Assembly: GCA_016234595.1 (NCBI GenBank)
Contig: JACRBG010000029.1
Location: 105,212-169,211, forward strand
Reading direction: 5' to 3'
DNA length: 64,000 nt
Source: Chloroflexota bacterium
GTDB taxonomy: Bacteria > Chloroflexota > Anaerolineae > Aggregatilineales > J027
Part shown: positions 59,758-64,000 of the stretch, one piece after another
Layout: each line of letters begins with the position of its first letter
How positions within the stretch are numbered: the first letter of the stretch is position 1
Notes under the pieces: model-generated
Database searches by the model: none
The model's input: only the letters and a program-made list of their open reading frames with translations
What the model was told of the DNA's origin: nothing
Made by a program: the position numbers and the translations under genes

Positions 59758-60501
59758 ATGATAAAAATGCTCTTGGTGGAAGATAATTTACGCCTGCAAG
59801 ATGGCCTCAAGTTGGGTTTCGAGGCTACCGGTGAAGCCCAAGTGATGGCGGCTTTGACGACAGGTGAAGCCGCAGTGGATTATTGTTTTAACCACGAACC
59901 ACCGGAAGTCATTTTGATGGATGTAGCGCTGGCTGGGTCAATGAATGGCATCGCCGCTGCCGTCGCTATCCGCCGCGAATTTCCCCGCCTACCCATTGTG
60001 TTTTACTCCATCCAAGATGACGATGCCTATTATCGCGCCTTTCTCCATGCCCGCATTCTCAGTCACTATGCCTATGTACGGAAATCCAATTACCTCCTGC
60101 CTGAAATGATTCTGCCATTGCTCAAAGATGCCATGGCGGGGCGGAGTTTTGTGGATGCCGAAATCGAATCGCGTGTGCAACAAGTCCGCCACCGCGACGA
60201 GCATTCTCCGATGGATTGGTTGGAACCGAATGAGCAGCAAGTGGCCCAGATGATTGCTGCGGGCATGACCAACGAGCAAATCGCGGCTCGTTTAGGTTTT
60301 CGGGATAAACGCACCATCAGCCGGATTAATGGGCAAATTTATACGGCATGGGGACTCGACAGCACAACCACCGATGAAAAAGTCGCCCGCACTCGTGCCG
60401 TGTTAATTGTCCATACCGGGCAATTGATTGGGTGGGATACTGACGGCAACGCTTTTGTGGTCAATGAGCGAGGTGAACAGGTGTCGTGGCAACCCTTCTG
60501 A
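59758..60501 (+). CDS. Response regulator with C-terminal helix-turn-helix
   Basis: 247 residues. Receiver domain 1-125 has LLVEDN, phosphoacceptor Asp in VILMDVALAG, Ser in VFYSIQ and Lys in YVRKSN. A NarL/LuxR-like HTH follows at about 155-205 (NEQQVAQMIAAGMTNEQIAA), then a tail of about 45 residues of unknown role. ATG at 59758 lacks a clear ribosome site. It overlaps the kinase gene by 16 bp, so the pair is translationally coupled. Two palindromes upstream are candidate autoregulatory sites. Confidence 0.9.
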   Translation: MIKMLLVEDNLRLQDGLKLGFEATGEAQVMAALTTGEAAVDYCFNHEPPEVILMDVALAGSMNGIAAAVAIRREFPRLPIVFYSIQDDDAYYRAFLHARILSHYAYVRKSNYLLPEMILPLLKDAMAGRSFVDAEIESRVQQVRHRDEHSPMDWLEPNEQQVAQMIAAGMTNEQIAARLGFRDKRTISRINGQIYTAWGLDSTTTDEKVARTRAVLIVHTGQLIGWDTDGNAFVVNERGEQVSWQPF

Positions 60502-62585
60502 TTTTTGGCATCGCCTTGGTGTTAATCTTTTCCATTGGCCTATCCATTTTTAATGTGGCGCTATTGCTCTGGTTGGGATTAACCATCTTTTTATCGGCAG
60601 AACGACGCAGCGAAGGCCTTTATCTAATTTTGGCGGGGATGCTGCTCGGCGCTTTATTTTTCACCAGCCATGCCATTATTCTGACCAGTCAGTTTACCCC
60701 TAGTCTTGAAACATACCTAAACACTTGGTGGTATGCAGGCTGGCTTCCTGTCGTCAGCATTCCTATGCTGTGGTATCTGGTAATTCTATGGTATACAGGC
60801 TGGCCCAAACGTCATCGCGTCCCAACGGTGATATTGGGGCTGTTCAGTTTAGCCCTGTTGATTCTGCTGCTCATGGCGAAACCCCTCCCCTCCTACACCG
60901 AAGTGATTATCCTCAACTTACAGCACGCGGATTTATTAGAGGGTATTCCGTTGATGTTTGTGTTCTACCCGCCCTACATCCTCACCTGCATCATCCTGCC
61001 GTTTGATGCCTTGCTTCACCCTATGCCCTCGCAACGGATGTTAGGGGATTTAGCCCGCGAACGCTCACGCCCATTCCTGATGGCGGTTTCGATACTGCTG
61101 CTGGCCGTAACCATCTTGGTGGCGGGGTTCTTAGTCCTCGTACTCTATGTTGTAGAAGCGAATATCGCTATCATAGACGACCCGTTGACCTCTCCCGGCG
61201 TTGTAATTTTAGATTTTGGTCTAACCACTCTTATCTCCATCGCCATTATTTTTCTGGGACGGGCAGTCGTTTCCTATGAAATCTTCACCGGCAAGACGTT
61301 GCCCCGACGTGGTCTGATGCGGCATTGGCGTAATGCCATAATCTTAGCTGGCGGCATCGCGGGGTTTATCAGTACGGTGTTGGTAATTCAGCCTCCTCCT
61401 TTCTACAGTCTGATGGTCTTGGCTGTGATTAACATGGTGTTTTATGCATTGATTAGCTGGCGTTCCTTTGTCCATCGCGATTATCTTATTTCGCGTTTGC
61501 GTCCTTTTGTAAGCAGTCCGAGATCGCTCCAAAATTTGACCGAACCCACTGTCGATGCTCAGGCAAATATTCGGCCCCTGTTCGAAATCGTATGCCGTGA
61601 CATGCTGGGTACTCGCACCGCCTGCCTTATACCGCTTGGTCGCTTAGCCCCGCTAGTTGGCAAACCGTTGCTCTATCCCCCCACTACCAACATCACCCTA
61701 CCCAACAACCTTCCATCCTCAGTCGTTGCCGGAAATGGAATGCGCTCCATCAACACCATCAAGGGGTTTGATTGGGCCGTGCCACTGTGGGCCGAACGGG
61801 GATTAATCGGGGTACTGCTGCTTGGCCCCAAATCCGATGGCGGTCTGTATGCCCAAGAAGAAATTGACGCGGCCTCTGCCAGTGCCGAGCGCATTATTGA
61901 TTTACTGGCAGGTGAGGAAATGGGACGGCGGCTGATGGAGTTACAACGCCAGCGCCAGTCGGAAAATCGCCTTAATGACTTGCGTACCCGTCGCATCCTG
62001 CATGATGAAATTTTGCCAACGATCCATCTAGCTGCCTTGCAAACCAGTGCCGCCGCCCGCAACCTTCCCAATTTGCAACCCGTTCTACAAACTTTAACTG
62101 AAGCACACGGGCAAATTTCGGAGCTAATTCACAGCGCCTTGCAAGCTCCCCCTATCTCTCCCACGGCTCATTTGGTAGATGGCCTGCGTTCCATCATCGA
62201 ATATGAATTTGCAGGCTTATTTGCCCAAATTCACTGGGAGGTGAAAGGTGAGCCACCCAAACTTAAAGAGGATACCGAAGAAGTTTTGGTTCATGCCGTG
62301 CGTGAGGTCGTCCGTAATGCCGCTATTCATGGGCAAGGGACTTCGCCCCGCCAACCTGTCAATCTCGAAATTCGAATCACCTGTACCGACCGTTTGTACA
62401 TCGAAGTGCAAGATGATGGAGTCGGTCTACACCATCCCCCCAATGACACAACGCAAGGCAGTGGCAACGGTTTAGCCCTGCACAGTACCCTTTTAGCCAT
62501 TGTGGGCGGTGAACTGGCACTAGAGCCAGTGGCAAGCGGCGGCACTAAGGTCAGCATCATTGTGCCTCTTACAGATACCAAGTAA
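60486..62585 (+). CDS. Membrane histidine kinase, NarX/HisKA_3-like
   Basis: 699 residues with a GTG start inside the regulator gene. About eight hydrophobic segments in the first 320 residues form an integral membrane sensor with little periplasmic sequence. A GAF-like domain follows (about 360-480), then a phosphoacceptor helix with RRILHDEILPTIHLAAL. The HATPase has VREVVRNAAIHG (N box), DDGVGLHH and GSGNGLALHST. It phosphorylates the adjacent regulator. The membrane region suggests sensing of a membrane or lipid-soluble signal; the ligand is unknown. Confidence 0.9.
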   Translation: MATLLIFGIALVLIFSIGLSIFNVALLLWLGLTIFLSAERRSEGLYLILAGMLLGALFFTSHAIILTSQFTPSLETYLNTWWYAGWLPVVSIPMLWYLVILWYTGWPKRHRVPTVILGLFSLALLILLLMAKPLPSYTEVIILNLQHADLLEGIPLMFVFYPPYILTCIILPFDALLHPMPSQRMLGDLARERSRPFLMAVSILLLAVTILVAGFLVLVLYVVEANIAIIDDPLTSPGVVILDFGLTTLISIAIIFLGRAVVSYEIFTGKTLPRRGLMRHWRNAIILAGGIAGFISTVLVIQPPPFYSLMVLAVINMVFYALISWRSFVHRDYLISRLRPFVSSPRSLQNLTEPTVDAQANIRPLFEIVCRDMLGTRTACLIPLGRLAPLVGKPLLYPPTTNITLPNNLPSSVVAGNGMRSINTIKGFDWAVPLWAERGLIGVLLLGPKSDGGLYAQEEIDAASASAERIIDLLAGEEMGRRLMELQRQRQSENRLNDLRTRRILHDEILPTIHLAALQTSAAARNLPNLQPVLQTLTEAHGQISELIHSALQAPPISPTAHLVDGLRSIIEYEFAGLFAQIHWEVKGEPPKLKEDTEEVLVHAVREVVRNAAIHGQGTSPRQPVNLEIRITCTDRLYIEVQDDGVGLHHPPNDTTQGSGNGLALHSTLLAIVGGELALEPVASGGTKVSIIVPLTDTK

Positions 62586-62595
62586 AATCGGGGCC

Positions 62596-63678
62596 ATGAA
62601 TCCAATCGCCAGCATCCACGACATTCAACATCTTGTCACACAGGGTTTTACCGACTGGAAGCAATATGGTAATGTAACCGCCCGACGACATGGCGACCTC
62701 ATGATTCTCAATTACATTGCCCTCGCCCAATACGAAGGCCGTTGGAATTTTTTCGAGCAAGTCAGTCGCGGCCTTATTCTTCACACTCAAACGGGTGAGA
62801 TCGTAGCGCGTGGCTTTGATAAATTTTTCGGTTGGCTAGAAGGCGGGCGCTATACCGCTGCTCCGCTTGTTGTCGTCACCGAAAAAGTGGATGGCTCACT
62901 CGGCTTGCTCTATCGTACCCCTACAGGCTATCGCATCAGCACACGGGGGGATTTGACAAGTCGCCAAGGGGCATGGGCTACCCAATTTTTAAATAGCCAT
63001 TATGACCTAGCAGGTCTACCCGACGAACTGACTCTCATTTTTGAGATTATCTACCCCGCCAACCGTATCATTGTGAATTATGGGGAACGGCAAGACCTTG
63101 TGTTGTTGGCGGCACGGAATCGCTTTACAGGCAACTATCTGCCCTTTACGCCCGATGTCACCCATCTCGCCGCACATTATGGCTTTTCCCTACCCATCAC
63201 CCATTCCGAATTCAAATCGGTCGAGGATATTCTGAAACATCTGCCAACATTGGATGCTGACCACGAAGGCTATGTGGTTGAATTTGCTGATGACAGTCGC
63301 TTCAAGTTCAAAGGGGCACGCTATCTGGAACTGCATAAACTAGTCTTTGGGCTAAGTTTCAAAAACACGCTTGAGGCCGTGCAAAACGGCACTGTTCAAG
63401 CTATTTTGGATGCAGTCCCCGATGAGTTTTTAAGCGAGGTCAAAACATGGATTTCCGAAATTGAGGGTGTGTTGACGCGTACCCAAGTTAAGGTGCAGGC
63501 CGCTTTTGATGCCGCCCCCAAAGACACCCGCAAAGAATTTGCCTTGTGGGTGCAGGCCAATCAGCGCGACATCGCTGCCTATCTATTTGCCATGTTCGAT
63601 GGTCGTCCTATCGAGCCACTGATTTATCGTTATCACTCATGGGGTCACACAGATGAAGTCGAAAATGAGGCGACCTAG
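62596..63678 (+). CDS. RNA ligase, T4 Rnl1-like
   Basis: 360 residues with the nucleotidyltransferase motifs of ATP-dependent RNA ligases. Motif I is EKVDGSLG with nucleophile Lys97. Motif IIIa is LIFEIIYPANRIIVNY, motif IV DHEGYVVEF and motif V FKFKGARYLELHK. A helical C-terminal domain of about 100 residues follows. ATG 62596 fits the family N-terminus; it begins 11 bp after the kinase stop and has only a GGGG-type ribosome site. It could act in RNA repair after nuclease damage. No kinase-phosphatase partner (Pnkp) is adjacent. Confidence 0.88.
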   Translation: MNPIASIHDIQHLVTQGFTDWKQYGNVTARRHGDLMILNYIALAQYEGRWNFFEQVSRGLILHTQTGEIVARGFDKFFGWLEGGRYTAAPLVVVTEKVDGSLGLLYRTPTGYRISTRGDLTSRQGAWATQFLNSHYDLAGLPDELTLIFEIIYPANRIIVNYGERQDLVLLAARNRFTGNYLPFTPDVTHLAAHYGFSLPITHSEFKSVEDILKHLPTLDADHEGYVVEFADDSRFKFKGARYLELHKLVFGLSFKNTLEAVQNGTVQAILDAVPDEFLSEVKTWISEIEGVLTRTQVKVQAAFDAAPKDTRKEFALWVQANQRDIAAYLFAMFDGRPIEPLIYRYHSWGHTDEVENEAT

Positions 63679-63927
63679 TCCATTTCCTAATGGGGGCCCT
63701 ACCATACTTTTCTTTCCCTAAAGGTCACATCTGGCGCGTTTTATATAATCCACACCCATAAATCCGTTACGATAGTAACGCTTTCAAATCCGGCGCATAT
63801 AAATGTAGATAATGGAACGCATATTCTATGGGGATTTCGCCCTAACCGCGCGATGGGTCTTATAGCGGATTTCAGGTAGAGTGAGCTATTATGAAAGGAA
63901 AACAGGGCTAGGGAAAGTCGGGACTCG
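63679..63927. other. Intergenic region before the IS630 copy
   Basis: No gene is seen. CGTTAC-GATA-GTAACG (63765-63780) is a short perfect hairpin 87 bp beyond the ligase stop and may end that transcript. The IS630 left terminal repeat should lie between 63840 and 63925 but cannot be fixed without the right end. Confidence 0.4.
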
Positions 63928-64000
63928 ATGGGTGGGTATTCGCTGGATTTGCGGGAACGGGTGATCAGGGCATGGGAAAGTGGTAAGACGCAGCAGTGGA
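63928..64000 (+). CDS. IS630-family transposase, N-terminus only
   Basis: Starts GGYSLDLRERVIRAWESGK and runs off the window. This is the first helix of the N-terminal HTH of IS630/Tc1-mariner-type transposases (YSxDLRxRVI signature). ATG at 63928-63930 is in the expected place. Integrity cannot be judged from 24 codons. Confidence 0.75.
   Translation, partial: MGGYSLDLRERVIRAWESGKTQQW

Overview
The window looks like a mid-GC bacterial chromosome segment, most likely from Chloroflexota (Anaerolineae-like). There is no rRNA marker, so this rests on gene content: BTAD/NB-ARC and LuxR/NB-ARC giant regulators, secreted PD40/FN3 and TSP3/SH3 proteins, an XPB-Bax1 helicase-nuclease pair, tandem receiver-only response regulators and several family-1 sugar-binding proteins. 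The assignment is inference.

Layout. 1-9031 is a catabolic cluster for a cyclitol or related polyol/sugar acid: IolD, an IolE-like isomerase/dehydratase, a Gfo/Idh dehydrogenase, two SDRs, a D-hydroxyacid dehydrogenase, an amidohydrolase_2 lactonase, an HpcH aldolase and a FadR-type GntR regulator. IolB, IolC, IolJ and IolA are not present in it. 9032-10515 is a scarred region where half a GH130 gene is joined to half an ABC permease. 10503-19726 holds a Gfo/Idh gene and, converging on it through a perfect terminator, a xylo-oligosaccharide operon (lacI, binding protein, two permeases, GH3, GH8) driven by one promoter with two near-identical palindromic operators. 19970-23011 is a DNA repair operon: XPB helicase, Bax1 (DUF790) nuclease, DUF123 GIY-YIG nuclease. 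23306-28234 encodes a 1642-residue secreted protein with two seven-bladed PD40 propellers and four FN3 domains.

28235-39554 is an accessory zone: a TrpD2-FmdE chimeric ORF, a SARP-like NB-ARC regulator, two small paralogues that resemble STAS-type proteins, SH3- and TSP3-bearing exported proteins, and two single-domain globins. 39555-44637 is a signalling operon made of an orphan sugar-binding protein, a Cache-HAMP-GAF histidine kinase and three receiver-only response regulators. 44961-54740 is bounded by a 62-bp imperfect direct repeat whose right copy abuts a tRNA-Arg(CCG) and carries the tail of a serine recombinase. It contains a truncated ParA, a LysE exporter, a MalT-like regulator preceded by three phased GGGTGAAT repeats, a soluble-adenylyl-cyclase-like giant and a decayed IS982 copy. 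It reads as the remnant of an integrated element. 54859-63678 returns to housekeeping-like genes: a coiled-coil protein, HAD phosphatase, YgeY-type M20 hydrolase, DDAH-like amidinohydrolase, B12-binding radical SAM protein, a two-component pair and a T4 Rnl1-type RNA ligase. The right edge cuts an IS630-type transposase.

Recurring themes are sugar sensing and uptake (binding proteins feeding either permeases or a kinase), giant ATPase regulators, and at least four places where truncated genes are fused or abutted, which points to deletion-driven turnover.
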